In this document: positions 45,539 to 54,277 of the stretch, piece by piece | Layout: the number at the start of each line of letters is the position of its first letter | Position numbering within the stretch: the first letter of the stretch is position 1 | From: Wenzhouxiangella sp. | GTDB lineage: Bacteria; Pseudomonadota; Gammaproteobacteria; Xanthomonadales; Wenzhouxiangellaceae | Direction: 5' to 3' | Length of the DNA: 64,000 nt | Assembly (NCBI GenBank): GCA_007694885.1 | Contig: REEW01000100.1 | Span: 1 to 64,000 of the forward strand | Program-made: the position numbers and the translations under genes | Notes under the pieces: generated by a model | What the model was told of the DNA's origin: nothing | The model's input: only the letters and a program-made list of their open reading frames with translations | Database searches by the model: none

Positions 45539-46318
45539 TCATCCGGGAAAACCCACCGCCTCGCCGACCGGCAAGGCTGGATGATCGGGATAGCTTGGGG
45601 CGACGAAATACAAGCCGCCAGCCGGCGCGGTCACACCGGCAACGGTGCGATCCCGGGCGGCCAGCAGTTCAGCCACCCATTCCGGACTGCGCTGCCCGCG
45701 TCCGACCGCGATCAGTACGCCGGCGACATTACGGACCATATGGTAGACGAAGGCGTTGGCCTCGATGTGGAGAGACACCTCGTGCCCCAGCCGGCTGACG
45801 CTGGCTGCATGGACGGTCCGGACCGGCGACCTGGCCTGGCAGCCGACGGCACGAAAACTGGAAAAGTCGTGCTCACCCAGAAGGAACCGGGCCGCCTCGT
45901 TCATGCGCGCGGCGTCCAGCGGCTGCCGAATCCAGGCCACGCGATCCCGCTCGACGGCCGGACGCACCCAGCGATTGAGAATCCGGTAGTGGTAGCGACG
46001 CCGCCGGGCCGAAAAACGGGCATGGAAATCGTGCCCGACCTCGCGCGCCCACAGCACGCTGATGCCGGCCGGCAGGTGTGTATTGGCGCCCAGAACCCAT
46101 GCCCTTTCGTCACGATCGGCCCGGGTATCGAAATGGACCACCTGGCACCAGGCGTGGACGCCCGTATCGGTGCGCCCGGCGCAGTGGACTGTCAGCGGAT
46201 GATCGGCGACGCGGGCCAGGGCCGTCTCCAGGCAGGACTGCACTGTCGGCGATTGACGCTGACGCTGCCAGCCGAAAAATCCGCTGCCGTCGTACTCGAC
46301 TCCGGCAGCCAGGCGCAT
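45539..46318 (-). CDS. truA: tRNA pseudouridine(38-40) synthase
   Basis: Makes pseudouridine 38-40 in the anticodon arm of tRNAs. The 259-residue product has YDGSGFFGWQRQ, the catalytic Asp in CAGRTDTGVHA (near residue 52), RRRRYHYRI, and FLLGEHDFSSFRA. It lies 4 bp after fimV and leads into the trp genes, as in Pseudomonas. Confidence 0.95.
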   Translation of the reverse strand: MRLAAGVEYDGSGFFGWQRQRQSPTVQSCLETALARVADHPLTVHCAGRTDTGVHAWCQVVHFDTRADRDERAWVLGANTHLPAGISVLWAREVGHDFHARFSARRRRYHYRILNRWVRPAVERDRVAWIRQPLDAARMNEAARFLLGEHDFSSFRAVGCQARSPVRTVHAASVSRLGHEVSLHIEANAFVYHMVRNVAGVLIAVGRGQRSPEWVAELLAARDRTVAGVTAPAGGLYFVAPSYPDHPALPVGEAVGFPG

Positions 46319-46322
46319 GCGC

Positions 46323-48764
46323 TTATTTCAGCTCGTCCAGCAATCGGCGAGCCTGCTCGCGGTGCGCGTCGGACCCGTCGGCCACGATCTCCTCAAGAAG
46401 CGCTCGAGCCGAGTCCACGTCGTCCATGGACAAGTAGGCGCGAGCGAGATCCATCTTGACCTCGGCATCATCGTCACTCAACCCGGCTCCGGACCGATCC
46501 TCCGCATCACCGGATTGATCTTCAGGCGCCGCGTCCGGTTCGCCAACCATGAACCAATCGTCGGCTTCGTCGCCACCATCATCGCTATCCGATCCGATCC
46601 CGGGGTCGACCGGTCGGAACTCCTCGTCAAGCTCGCCGTCAGTCTCATCCCCTGCATCCTCGCGCGAGGAGAAGTCAAAGTCCAGGCTCAGTGGCTTGTC
46701 GGCCTCCTCGTCTTCGTCCGGCAGAGTCGTCTGCCCTGGTTCCGGGAACAACGCGGCCGCCTCATCTTCCTCCAGGCGCACGCTGTCGCTTGCCCTGCCA
46801 TCTCGCTCGTCTGCATCCAGTCGGTTCGACAGCTTTGCCAGATCCGCGTGTTCCTCGGACTCGGTCAAGCCCTCGGAGCGGTCCGGGCCCTCTTCATAAC
46901 CGAAGTCCGGCCCCGAGACCTCCTCGCCCGGCGGCGATTCCTCATCGCTGTCGAGAATGCCGAACAAGGCCTCGGCATCCTCGTCCGTCTGGTCAGCTAC
47001 GGCATCGTCATCGCCGGGCTGCCGGGCCTGGACCAGCGGATGACCCGGGATGATCTGGCGGGCAAGGTCGTTGGCCTCGACCCAGCGTGAATCCGAGGGA
47101 TCACTGACCTCGGTTTCAAAACGTTCGAACACGTTGGCAAACGCCTCCCGATCCTCTTGATCGGCGAGACGGTAAAGCTCGGCGAGCAGCGCGTCGAAGC
47201 CCACGGCGGCGATGGCCGCGCCGGACGGCTCGACCGGCTCGGCCGGTTTCTCGGGCAGCGGGTCTTCGACGAGATCCTCGGAAGCATTCTTACGGCGACG
47301 CTTGAAGGCCAGAAGCACCAGGATCAACAGCCCGAGAGCAACCGCTGCGGCCACCGCCGGCCACAGCCAGCCAGGCGATCCGGTCGCGGCCGGCGGTGGT
47401 GCCGGTGCCGGCTCGATCGCCTCGTCGGGCGGCGTCGGCTCTGGCTCGGCCAGCCCTGCTGCCGCCCGCTCTTCGCGCTCCTGCCTGGCCGCACGAAGCT
47501 GCTGCTCGAGCAGCGCCAGGTCTTCGCGGGCGACCATCAAACCGCCGGCATCGGCCGAGTCAATGGCCTGCCGAATCTGGTCGAGGTTGGCGACCAGTTC
47601 ATCGTCGGCGAATCGTTCAGCCCGAATGTCCGCTTCCAGATTGCCGAGACGGTCTTCAAGGCGCTCGCGCTCCACGCCCAGGGCCTGGGTATCAATGGCG
47701 AGGTCTTCGGCCGGCGGCGTCAACTCAAGCCGCGGAAGCGGCTGCGCTTCGGGACTTTCGTCCACGGCAGGCTCGGTTTCGGCCTGCGCAGCCGGGACTT
47801 CGGTCGACTCGTCGGCCGGCGCCGGCACGGGCTCCGGCAAGGCAACCGGTTCCGGATCGGCAACGGGAGCAGGCTCCTGCAACTCGGCAACGGCCGGCAC
47901 CGCGGCCGGCCCGGCGCGCATGGCTTCCCATGCCTCGGCCTGCTCGCGAATCCGCCGGTTGGCCTGGGCCGGCGCGATCGCCTGGACCTCGGACACATCG
48001 GGCATGGTCAGGCGAGCGCCGCGCCGCAGCCGGTTGACGTTATTGTTCATGAACGCCTCTGGATTGCGCTCCAGAATGGCCAGCATGACCTGGTTCATGC
48101 TCAGGGCGTCGTCGGGCCGCCAGGCGGCTGCGATCGACCACAAGGTCTGCCCCGCCGCCACCGGCCCAATGGTCTGCCGAGCATCCTCTGCCGTCCGAAT
48201 CGGATCTGGTGTCGGCTCGGGCCGGGCCTCGGATTCTCGCAGTACGGGGGGTGGCGCCGATGACTCGTCCGGGTCCGTTTCGGCTTCCGTGACCGGAGCG
48301 GCTTGCGCATCGGCCGGCGGATCATCCCGACGACGGATCGGCGGTGCCATCGGCACCGACGGTGGATCGATAAACAGGGTGTATTCCCTGAGCATGCGAC
48401 CGCTGGCCCAGCGTGCATTGATCAGGATCTGGACGAACGGATCGTTGACCGAACGCTCCGAGCGCAACCGAATCACCGGCGGGTCAACGCTTTGGTCCAG
48501 TTCGACGCCAAGTCCCAGCGCGAGCGCTTCGACCGGAACGCCGAGGCGTGCATGATCGTCCAGGCTCGCCACATCCACCGTCAGCGATTCCAGGGCCGAT
48601 TCGCTCGGCTGCAGCAGAGCAATGCGGACATCGAGCGTTTGTCCAAGATAGGACTGGACCCGGGCTTCCCCCAGCCCCAATCCGCCGTGGGCAGGCGCCG
48701 CAAGGATCAGTCCAAGCAGCACAGCAAAGATCAACGCGACACGGCTTGAGCCTTCGGCACTCAT
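46323..48764 (-). CDS. fimV: FimV-like pilus/polarity protein
   Basis: Large inner-membrane protein that in Pseudomonas organises type IV pilus assembly and polar localisation. The 813-residue product has a signal sequence (VALIFAVLLGLILAAPAHG), the N-terminal FimV region (LGEARVQSYLGQTLDVRIALLQ), a LysM-like segment with AGQTLWSIAAAW, a coiled coil near residues 350-440, one membrane span (WLWPAVAAAVALGLLILVLLAF), and a very acidic cytoplasmic tail. The tail ends in the FimV C-domain (KMDLARAYLSMDDVDSARALLEEI). GGGAG lies 9-10 nt before the ATG. Confidence 0.93.
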   Translation of the reverse strand: MSAEGSSRVALIFAVLLGLILAAPAHGGLGLGEARVQSYLGQTLDVRIALLQPSESALESLTVDVASLDDHARLGVPVEALALGLGVELDQSVDPPVIRLRSERSVNDPFVQILINARWASGRMLREYTLFIDPPSVPMAPPIRRRDDPPADAQAAPVTEAETDPDESSAPPPVLRESEARPEPTPDPIRTAEDARQTIGPVAAGQTLWSIAAAWRPDDALSMNQVMLAILERNPEAFMNNNVNRLRRGARLTMPDVSEVQAIAPAQANRRIREQAEAWEAMRAGPAAVPAVAELQEPAPVADPEPVALPEPVPAPADESTEVPAAQAETEPAVDESPEAQPLPRLELTPPAEDLAIDTQALGVERERLEDRLGNLEADIRAERFADDELVANLDQIRQAIDSADAGGLMVAREDLALLEQQLRAARQEREERAAAGLAEPEPTPPDEAIEPAPAPPPAATGSPGWLWPAVAAAVALGLLILVLLAFKRRRKNASEDLVEDPLPEKPAEPVEPSGAAIAAVGFDALLAELYRLADQEDREAFANVFERFETEVSDPSDSRWVEANDLARQIIPGHPLVQARQPGDDDAVADQTDEDAEALFGILDSDEESPPGEEVSGPDFGYEEGPDRSEGLTESEEHADLAKLSNRLDADERDGRASDSVRLEEDEAAALFPEPGQTTLPDEDEEADKPLSLDFDFSSREDAGDETDGELDEEFRPVDPGIGSDSDDGGDEADDWFMVGEPDAAPEDQSGDAEDRSGAGLSDDDAEVKMDLARAYLSMDDVDSARALLEEIVADGSDAHREQARRLLDELK

Positions 48765-48790
48765 GAATCTGGCTCCCTCATGGACTCGAT

Positions 48791-48819
48791 TCGGACAAAA
48801 CTCCTGTCCGAGTATAGCA
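48791..48819 (-). promoter_or_regulatory. Extended -10 and overlapping inverted repeat of fimV
   Basis: Read on the minus strand, TGCTATACT (48811-48819) is an extended -10 with 5/6 match. The last base overlaps a 7-bp inverted repeat, TCGGACA (48791-48797) with TGTCCGA (48805-48811), spaced 7 bp, right over the expected start site. This suits a repressor site or a leader hairpin. Confidence 0.4.
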
Positions 48820-48854
48820 ACCTCTGCCGGCTTCGAGATAGAGCGCACCAGGCC

Positions 48855-49871
48855 TCACCTGGCCACCAGGTACTCGGCAATCTGGATCGCATTCAGCGCC
48901 GCGCCCTTGCGCACGTTGTCAGCGACCACCCATAGATTCAGCCCTTTGGGATGGGACAGATCCTGCCGGACTCGCCCGACACAGACCGCGTCCTTGCCGG
49001 CGGCATGCGTCATCGGCGTTACGCATTCGGGCTCGGCAACCAGTTTGAGGCCCGGCGCTGCAGCGAGCAGCCTGCGCACCTCGACAAGATCGAAAGCTTC
49101 CCGGGTCTCGAGATGGATGGCTTCGCCGTGGCCGATGAATACCGGCACACGAACTGCGGTGGCGTTGACGGCGATATCGGCGTCATCGAAGATGCGCCGG
49201 GTTTCCCGGTGCATCTTCATTTCTTCCCTGGTGTAACCGTTGTCCTCGAAAACATCGATTTCCGGAATGACGTTGAACGCGATCGGAACCTTGAACGCCT
49301 TGGGCTCAGGATCCCGGAAATTGAAGCGATCGGCGCTCTGCTGGCCAAGCTCCATCATGGCGCTCTTGCCTGCACCGGATACGGATTGATAGGTCGCCAC
49401 GTTGATGCGCGCGATTCCGTAGCGACGATGGATCGGAGCGAGCGCGACAAGCATCTGGATGGTCGAGCAGTTGGGGTTGGCAATGATCCCGCCGCCGGCA
49501 AAATCATCGAGCACGGAGCCGTTGACCTCCGGAACCACCAGGGGAACGTCCGGATCCAGACGAAAATGCGAGGTGTTGTCGATCACCGTACAGCCGGCAT
49601 TGGCCGCGCGCGGCGCATGCTCGGCCGAGACCGACCCGCCCGCCGAGAACAGGGCAAAATCCCAGCCGCTGAAGTCGAAGGTCGCAAGATCGTCGACGAC
49701 CAGGGATTTTCGGCCAAAACTCACCTCACGCCCAACCGAGCGGCTGCTGGCCAGGGCGGCGAGGTCGGCGATCGGGAATTTACGCTCGGCCAGGATCTCG
49801 AGCATGGCTTCACCAACGGCACCGGTGGCACCGACCACGGCGACGCGATAGCCGTCTTTGCGGGTTGTCAT
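48855..49871 (-). CDS. asd: Aspartate-semialdehyde dehydrogenase
   Basis: Reduces aspartyl phosphate in the pathway to lysine, threonine, methionine and diaminopimelate. The 338-residue product has VAVVGATGAVGEAMLEIL at the N-terminus, the catalytic Cys in IIANPNCSTIQML near residue 130, and the acid/base His region RVPVFIGHGEAIHLE. GAGG lies 7 nt before the ATG. Confidence 0.95.
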   Translation of the reverse strand: MTTRKDGYRVAVVGATGAVGEAMLEILAERKFPIADLAALASSRSVGREVSFGRKSLVVDDLATFDFSGWDFALFSAGGSVSAEHAPRAANAGCTVIDNTSHFRLDPDVPLVVPEVNGSVLDDFAGGGIIANPNCSTIQMLVALAPIHRRYGIARINVATYQSVSGAGKSAMMELGQQSADRFNFRDPEPKAFKVPIAFNVIPEIDVFEDNGYTREEMKMHRETRRIFDDADIAVNATAVRVPVFIGHGEAIHLETREAFDLVEVRRLLAAAPGLKLVAEPECVTPMTHAAGKDAVCVGRVRQDLSHPKGLNLWVVADNVRKGAALNAIQIAEYLVAR

Positions 49872-49905
49872 GGGTGGACCTCGGGTCGGGTTCAGTAAAG
49901 GGACT

Positions 49906-49926
49906 GCAGATTAACGCAGATGAACG
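49906..49926 (+). repeat. Partial copy of the TGAACGCAGA repeat
   Basis: A 21-bp stretch in the 94 bp between aroC and asd matches 19 of 21 positions of the arm of the inverted-repeat element at 51079-51229. It therefore lies on the other side of aroC from that element. Confidence 0.6.
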
Positions 49927-49965
49927 GCAATTGTCGGTGCCGGCGCGGAATGCGACCGATGGCGA

Positions 49966-51057
49966 TCAGGTCGGGATGCGCGGCTGCTGCGGGGCCACGT
50001 CGCCGCACTGGGCCCGATGCAACAGGAAGTGATCCATGATCGTCAGCGCAAGCATGGCCTCGACGATGGGGATGGCGCGGATGCCGACACAGGGATCGTG
50101 TCGACCGGTGGTGATGATCTCGACCGGCTCGCCGGCCGCGTTCACGGTGCGGCCGGGCAGGCGCAGCGAAGAGGTCGGCTTGAAGGCCACCGCGACCTCC
50201 ACCGGCTGGCCGGTGGCGATGCCGCCGAGCACGCCGCCGGCATGGTTGGACTCGAAACCCTCGGGGGTGATCTCGTCGCGGTGCTCCGTGCCCTTCTGGG
50301 CGACCGACCGAAAGCCGGCGCCGACCTCCACCCCCTTGACCGCGTTGATGCTCATCATCGCAGCGGCCAGATCACCGTCGAGCTTGGCATAGACCGGCGC
50401 ACCCAGACCGACCGGCACCCCCGTCGCGCGCGCCTTGACCAGGGCGCCGACCGAGTCACCGGACTTCCACAGACGCTTCATGTAGCTTTCCAGCTGGGCC
50501 ACCTTTTCCGCATCGGGGCAGAAGAAAGGGTTGGTAGGGATCACGGCCGAATCGAAATTCAGGTCGCAAACCTCGTCGCCGAGCTGGGCCAGCCAGCCGG
50601 TGATTTCCACGCCCAGCACCCGTTTCAGGTACTTCCTCGCCAGGGTGGCTGCGGCAACGCGCATGGCAGTTTCCCGGGCCGACGAACGGCCCCCGCCGCG
50701 GTAGTCGCGCAAGCCGTACTTGTGATGATAGGTGTAGTCGGCATGCCCGGGGCGAAATTGCTCGGCGATGCGGCTGTAGTCCTTCGAGCGGGCGTCGGTG
50801 TTGTAGACCACAAGCGCGATCGGCGTGCCCGTGGTCTTGCCCTCGAACACTCCCGAGAGAATCTGTACCTCTTCGGCTTCCTTGCGCTGGGAGGTCCAGC
50901 GACTCTGGCCGGTGGCCCGGCGCATCAGGTCATGGCGGATTTCGTCGGCGCTGATCTCCAGCCCGGGCGGGAAGCCGTCGATCACGCAGCCAATCGCCGG
51001 CCCGTGACTTTCGCCGAACGTGGTTACGCAGAGAACGCGGCCGAAGGTATTGCTCAT
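49966..51057 (-). CDS. aroC: Chorismate synthase
   Basis: Forms chorismate from EPSP using reduced FMN. The 363-residue product has the family signatures [36 protein letters not shown], and [17 protein letters not shown] near the C-terminus. GGAG with 8-nt spacing precedes the ATG. It is flanked by copies of the same repeat. Confidence 0.97.
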   Translation of the reverse strand: MSNTFGRVLCVTTFGESHGPAIGCVIDGFPPGLEISADEIRHDLMRRATGQSRWTSQRKEAEEVQILSGVFEGKTTGTPIALVVYNTDARSKDYSRIAEQFRPGHADYTYHHKYGLRDYRGGGRSSARETAMRVAAATLARKYLKRVLGVEITGWLAQLGDEVCDLNFDSAVIPTNPFFCPDAEKVAQLESYMKRLWKSGDSVGALVKARATGVPVGLGAPVYAKLDGDLAAAMMSINAVKGVEVGAGFRSVAQKGTEHRDEITPEGFESNHAGGVLGGIATGQPVEVAVAFKPTSSLRLPGRTVNAAGEPVEIITTGRHDPCVGIRAIPIVEAMLALTIMDHFLLHRAQCGDVAPQQPRIPT

Positions 51058-51078
51058 CGGAGCACTCCAGGGCTGGAA

Positions 51079-51229
51079 GGGAACCGCGGATGAACGCAGA
51101 TGAACGCAGACAAGAAACCTCGAGAAAAACAGACTGCAAGGTTCCCGGCATCGCCTGCTTTCGGCGCCGAGCGACGCGGGCCACCGGGCCGCTTCAATCT
51201 GCGTTCATCTGCGTTCATCCGCGGTTCCC
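51079..51229. repeat. MITE-like element with 32-bp inverted ends
   Basis: Perfect 32-bp inverted repeats (51079-51110 and 51198-51229) enclose an 87-bp spacer, 151 bp in all, between the ETF-quinone oxidoreductase stop and aroC. Each arm holds two copies of the decamer TGAACGCAGA. The spacer has no gene. Closely similar TGAACGCAGATGAACGCAG strings are, from general knowledge, common intergenic repeats in many bacterial genomes. A transcript across it would fold into a long hairpin. Confidence 0.8.
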
Positions 51230-51249
51230 CGTCATTGGACAATCCCGAT

Positions 51250-52845
51250 TCAGAGATTGGAGTAGTTGGGCCCCGAGCCGCCCTCGGGCGTCACCCAGTT
51301 GATCACCTGGTAGGGGTCGGCGATATCACAGGTCTTGCAGTGCACGCAGTTGGCCGCGTTGATCTGGATGCGCTTGCCGTTCTCGTCTTCGACTTTCTCG
51401 TAGACGTTGGCCGGGCAGAAACGTGTGCACGGATTACCGAACTCGGACTCGCACCTGCTGAAACACACGTCCGGGTCGATGATCTTCAGGTGAACGGGCT
51501 GGTCCTCGTCGTGCTCGGTCGAGGCAAAGTAGACCGAGGCCAGTCGATCGCGCGGCGGAAGGTCGCGCTCGACCCAATCGTAATCGAAGCCGTTCTCGTC
51601 CAGGCGCCGGTACTGCGCATGGTCGGCGTGATTGTGCAGGGTCCGCGGCAGCTTGCCGACCGTAACGGTCTCGACGGCCGCGGTGAACATGCCCCGCCAC
51701 AGGCCTTTCTGGAAGCCGGGCCGGACGTTGCGGACCTTTTTCAGTTCGGCGACAACGTCGGAATTGCGCAGGCGCCGGTCGAAGCCCTCGGCAGACAGGT
51801 TCTCGGCCAGGTGTTCGGCGGCCAGCATGCCCGACTTCAGGGCCTGGTGGGTGCCCTTGATCTTGGGCACGTTGAGCAGGCCGGCCGAATCACCGATCAA
51901 CACGGCGCCCGGCATCTCCACTTTCGGCAAGGACTGGTAACCGCCTTCGACCAGCGCCCGTGCCCCGGCCGACAGGATTTCTCCTCCGTCGAGCAATTCG
52001 TGCATGCTCGGATGATGCTTGAACTGCTGAAAGGCCTCGAACGGCGAAAACCGCGGATCCTGGTAATCCAGGGCACACACGAAACCGACCGCGACACGAT
52101 CCTTGTCCAGGTGGTAGACGAAACTGCCGCCGTAGAGCGCGTTCGGCATGGGCCAGCCCACGCTGTGCTGGATCAGGCCGGGCTGGCCACGACCGGCCGG
52201 CAGTTGCCAGAGTTCTTTCATCCCGATCGCGTAGGTCTGTGGATCGCAATCCTCATCGAGCCCGTACCTGGCAATCGCGCGCTTGCTCAAGTGGCCCCGG
52301 CAGCCTTCGCCGAGCACCGTGACCCGGGCCCGGATTTCAATGCCCTGGACGTAGGCGTCTTTTTCCTGACCCTCGCGGTCCACGCCCATATCGCCAATGA
52401 TGACGCCCTGCACGGCACCGTTTTCGTCATAGCTCAGATCAGCAGCGGCAAAGCCGGGGAACAGATCGACCCCCAGGGCCTCGGCCTTGGGCGCCAGCCA
52501 GGCACAGGTGGCCCCCAGCGAGACGATGTAATTGCCGTGGTTGTTCTGCTGCGGCGGTGTCGGCAATTTGCGCTTGCCGGTTTTGCTCAGCAGCAGGAAC
52601 TCGTCGCGACCGGCCGGCACGCAGATCGGCGGCGGATCCTCGCGCCAGCCCGGGATCAGGCGATCCAGCGGTTCCGGCTCGATGACCGCACCGGACAGGA
52701 TGTGCGCCCCGATTTCCGATGCTTTCTCGATAACGCAGACGTTGAGGTTGTCGGCCAGCTGTTTCAAGCGGATCGCGCAGGCCAATCCTGCCGGTCCGGC
52801 GCCCACCACCACCACGTCGTACTCCATGATTTCACGTTCACTCAT
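51250..52845 (-). CDS. etfD: Electron transfer flavoprotein-ubiquinone oxidoreductase
   Basis: Passes electrons from ETF (beta-oxidation, amino-acid and choline oxidation) to ubiquinone. The 531-residue product has the FAD loop VVVVGAGPAGLACAIRL, GAHILSGAVIEP, GVGWPM-like SVGWPMPNALYGGSF, and VLIGDSAGLLNVPKIKG. It ends with a 4Fe-4S ferredoxin-like domain (FGNPCTRFCPANVYE, NCVHCKTCDI). Length is usual. AGGA lies 11 nt before the first ATG; a second ATG six codons later is possible. EtfA and EtfB are not nearby. Confidence 0.95.
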   Translation of the reverse strand: MSEREIMEYDVVVVGAGPAGLACAIRLKQLADNLNVCVIEKASEIGAHILSGAVIEPEPLDRLIPGWREDPPPICVPAGRDEFLLLSKTGKRKLPTPPQQNNHGNYIVSLGATCAWLAPKAEALGVDLFPGFAAADLSYDENGAVQGVIIGDMGVDREGQEKDAYVQGIEIRARVTVLGEGCRGHLSKRAIARYGLDEDCDPQTYAIGMKELWQLPAGRGQPGLIQHSVGWPMPNALYGGSFVYHLDKDRVAVGFVCALDYQDPRFSPFEAFQQFKHHPSMHELLDGGEILSAGARALVEGGYQSLPKVEMPGAVLIGDSAGLLNVPKIKGTHQALKSGMLAAEHLAENLSAEGFDRRLRNSDVVAELKKVRNVRPGFQKGLWRGMFTAAVETVTVGKLPRTLHNHADHAQYRRLDENGFDYDWVERDLPPRDRLASVYFASTEHDEDQPVHLKIIDPDVCFSRCESEFGNPCTRFCPANVYEKVEDENGKRIQINAANCVHCKTCDIADPYQVINWVTPEGGSGPNYSNL

Positions 52846-52883
52846 CGATTCGAACGTCCTGATCGGTTTCCTGAGAGATAATT

Positions 52884-52898
52884 TGTCCGGACATATTA
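52884..52898 (-). promoter_or_regulatory. Palindrome at the etfD promoter
   Basis: TGTCCGGACA (52884-52893) is a perfect 10-bp palindrome immediately downstream of a minus-strand TAATAT (52893-52898) that could be the -10. It lies about 40 bp before the ATG, a natural place for a repressor. Confidence 0.35.
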
Positions 52899-52908
52899 CC
52901 GGTTTTCG

Positions 52909-53541
52909 TCATTCGCCGGGGCCGTTTGCTTCCAGCCACTGCTTGACTTCCGGCCAGATGGCTTCGAGCATGTACGGCTGGGCCGCTTCGCCCGGATGGA
53001 TGCCGTCGCTCATCATCATACCGGGCCGGTCGAACAGATTCTCGAGGAAAAACGGCAGCAGCAGGGCCTCGTGACGTGCCGCCAGTTCCGGATAGAGCCC
53101 CTCGAAGCGGTCAAGATACGCCGCGCCCAGATTGGCCGGCAGACGGATTTGCATGAGCGCCACATCGATGCCGGCTTCGCGGGCCTTGACGATCATCTCT
53201 TCGAGATTGGACGCCAGCTGGGCCGGGTTGAGGGCGCGCAGGCCGTCATTGCCGCCCAGAATGATCAGCAGCCAGTTCGGCGAGTACTGCTCGATCAAGC
53301 CGGGCAGACGCCGCACACCGCCGGCAGAGGTCTCGCCGGAAATGCTGGCGTTGACGACCGTGTAGTCGCCACCCAGCCGCTCCGACAGCAACGCCGCCCA
53401 GCCGGCTTCACGCGGCATGTTATAAGCGTCTGACAGACTGTCGCCGACGATCAGCAGCGTATTTGCCTGCGCGCTCTGGGCCGCCATGGCGCTGCCAAAC
53501 AGCAGCAACCAACAACCCATTACAAGAATTCTTGCATTCAT
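52909..53541 (-). CDS. tesA: Arylesterase / lysophospholipase L1, SGNH family
   Basis: Periplasmic SGNH-hydrolase with thioesterase and lysophospholipase activity in E. coli. The 210-residue product has a signal peptide (ILVMGCWLLLFGSAMAAQSAQA), the Ser block VGDSLSDAYNM, the Gly block, GGNDGLRAL, and SDGIHPGE with catalytic Asp and His. It is divergent from ybbA, and the two ATG codons overlap. Confidence 0.93.
   Translation of the reverse strand: MNARILVMGCWLLLFGSAMAAQSAQANTLLIVGDSLSDAYNMPREAGWAALLSERLGGDYTVVNASISGETSAGGVRRLPGLIEQYSPNWLLIILGGNDGLRALNPAQLASNLEEMIVKAREAGIDVALMQIRLPANLGAAYLDRFEGLYPELAARHEALLLPFFLENLFDRPGMMMSDGIHPGEAAQPYMLEAIWPEVKQWLEANGPGE
53523..53534. promoter_or_regulatory. 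12-bp palindrome at the tesA/ybbA start junction
   Basis: CAAGAATTCTTG is a perfect palindrome inside the first codons of tesA and 5 bp before the ybbA ATG. It could serve as a binding site controlling ybbA or both genes. Confidence 0.35.
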
Positions 53542-54277
53542 GAACGATTCCAGTTCCTCGATTCTGAGCTGCCGCCGGGTCGGATTCGCGGTTCAGGCGC
53601 CGGGCGGCCACCTCGATATCCTGCACGATATCAGCCTCGACCTGAACGCCGGGGAAACGCTGGCCATCGTCGGCGCTTCGGGATCCGGCAAAACCACCTT
53701 GCTGGGCTTGCTGGCCGGTCTGGAGCAGCCGACTTCCGGTGAGATCTGGCTGGCCGGGTCGCGCCTGAATCATCTTGACGAAAACGAGCGCGCCCGGCTC
53801 CGGCGCCGCAACGTGGGCTTCGTCTTTCAGTCGTTCCATCTGCTGCCGAGCCTCACCGCACTTGAAAACGTCATGCTGGCCCTGGAGATTGCCGGGATCA
53901 CAGATCCGCGCGAACGCGCACTGGCTGCCCTCGACCAGGTCGGCCTGAGTCACAGGCTCAACCACTATCCCCGCCAGATGTCGGGCGGCGAGCAACAACG
54001 CGTGGCCATCGCCCGCGCCTTTTCCGCCGAGCCGACCATCCTGTTTGCCGACGAGCCGTCCGGCAACCTGGACCGCAAAACCGGCCAGGTCGTGGCCGAC
54101 CTGTTGTTCCGGATCAATCGCGAGCTCCGCACCGCCCTGGTACTGGTCACCCATGACCCGAGCCTGGCCCGTCGCTGCGGGCGGGTCGAAGAAATCGAGG
54201 ACGGGCGCTTGATCGGAGCGGGTGAAAAGCAGCACACCGGACGGCTGCAGCTGATCGAGGGCGGCCAGCAACCGTGA
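53540..54277 (+). CDS. ybbA: ABC transporter ATPase, YbbA family
   Basis: A 245-residue MacB/LolD-type ATPase that pairs with the FtsX-like permease YbbP. It has Walker A GASGSGKTTLL near residue 43, the Q-loop FVFQSFHLLPSL, signature MSGGEQQRVAIARAF, Walker B ILFADEPSGNLD, and the switch His in LVTHDPSLA. The ATG at 53540 shares two bases with the tesA start codon and has no clear Shine-Dalgarno. It overlaps ybbP by 4 bp. Confidence 0.93.
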   Translation: MNDSSSSILSCRRVGFAVQAPGGHLDILHDISLDLNAGETLAIVGASGSGKTTLLGLLAGLEQPTSGEIWLAGSRLNHLDENERARLRRRNVGFVFQSFHLLPSLTALENVMLALEIAGITDPRERALAALDQVGLSHRLNHYPRQMSGGEQQRVAIARAFSAEPTILFADEPSGNLDRKTGQVVADLLFRINRELRTALVLVTHDPSLARRCGRVEEIEDGRLIGAGEKQHTGRLQLIEGGQQP

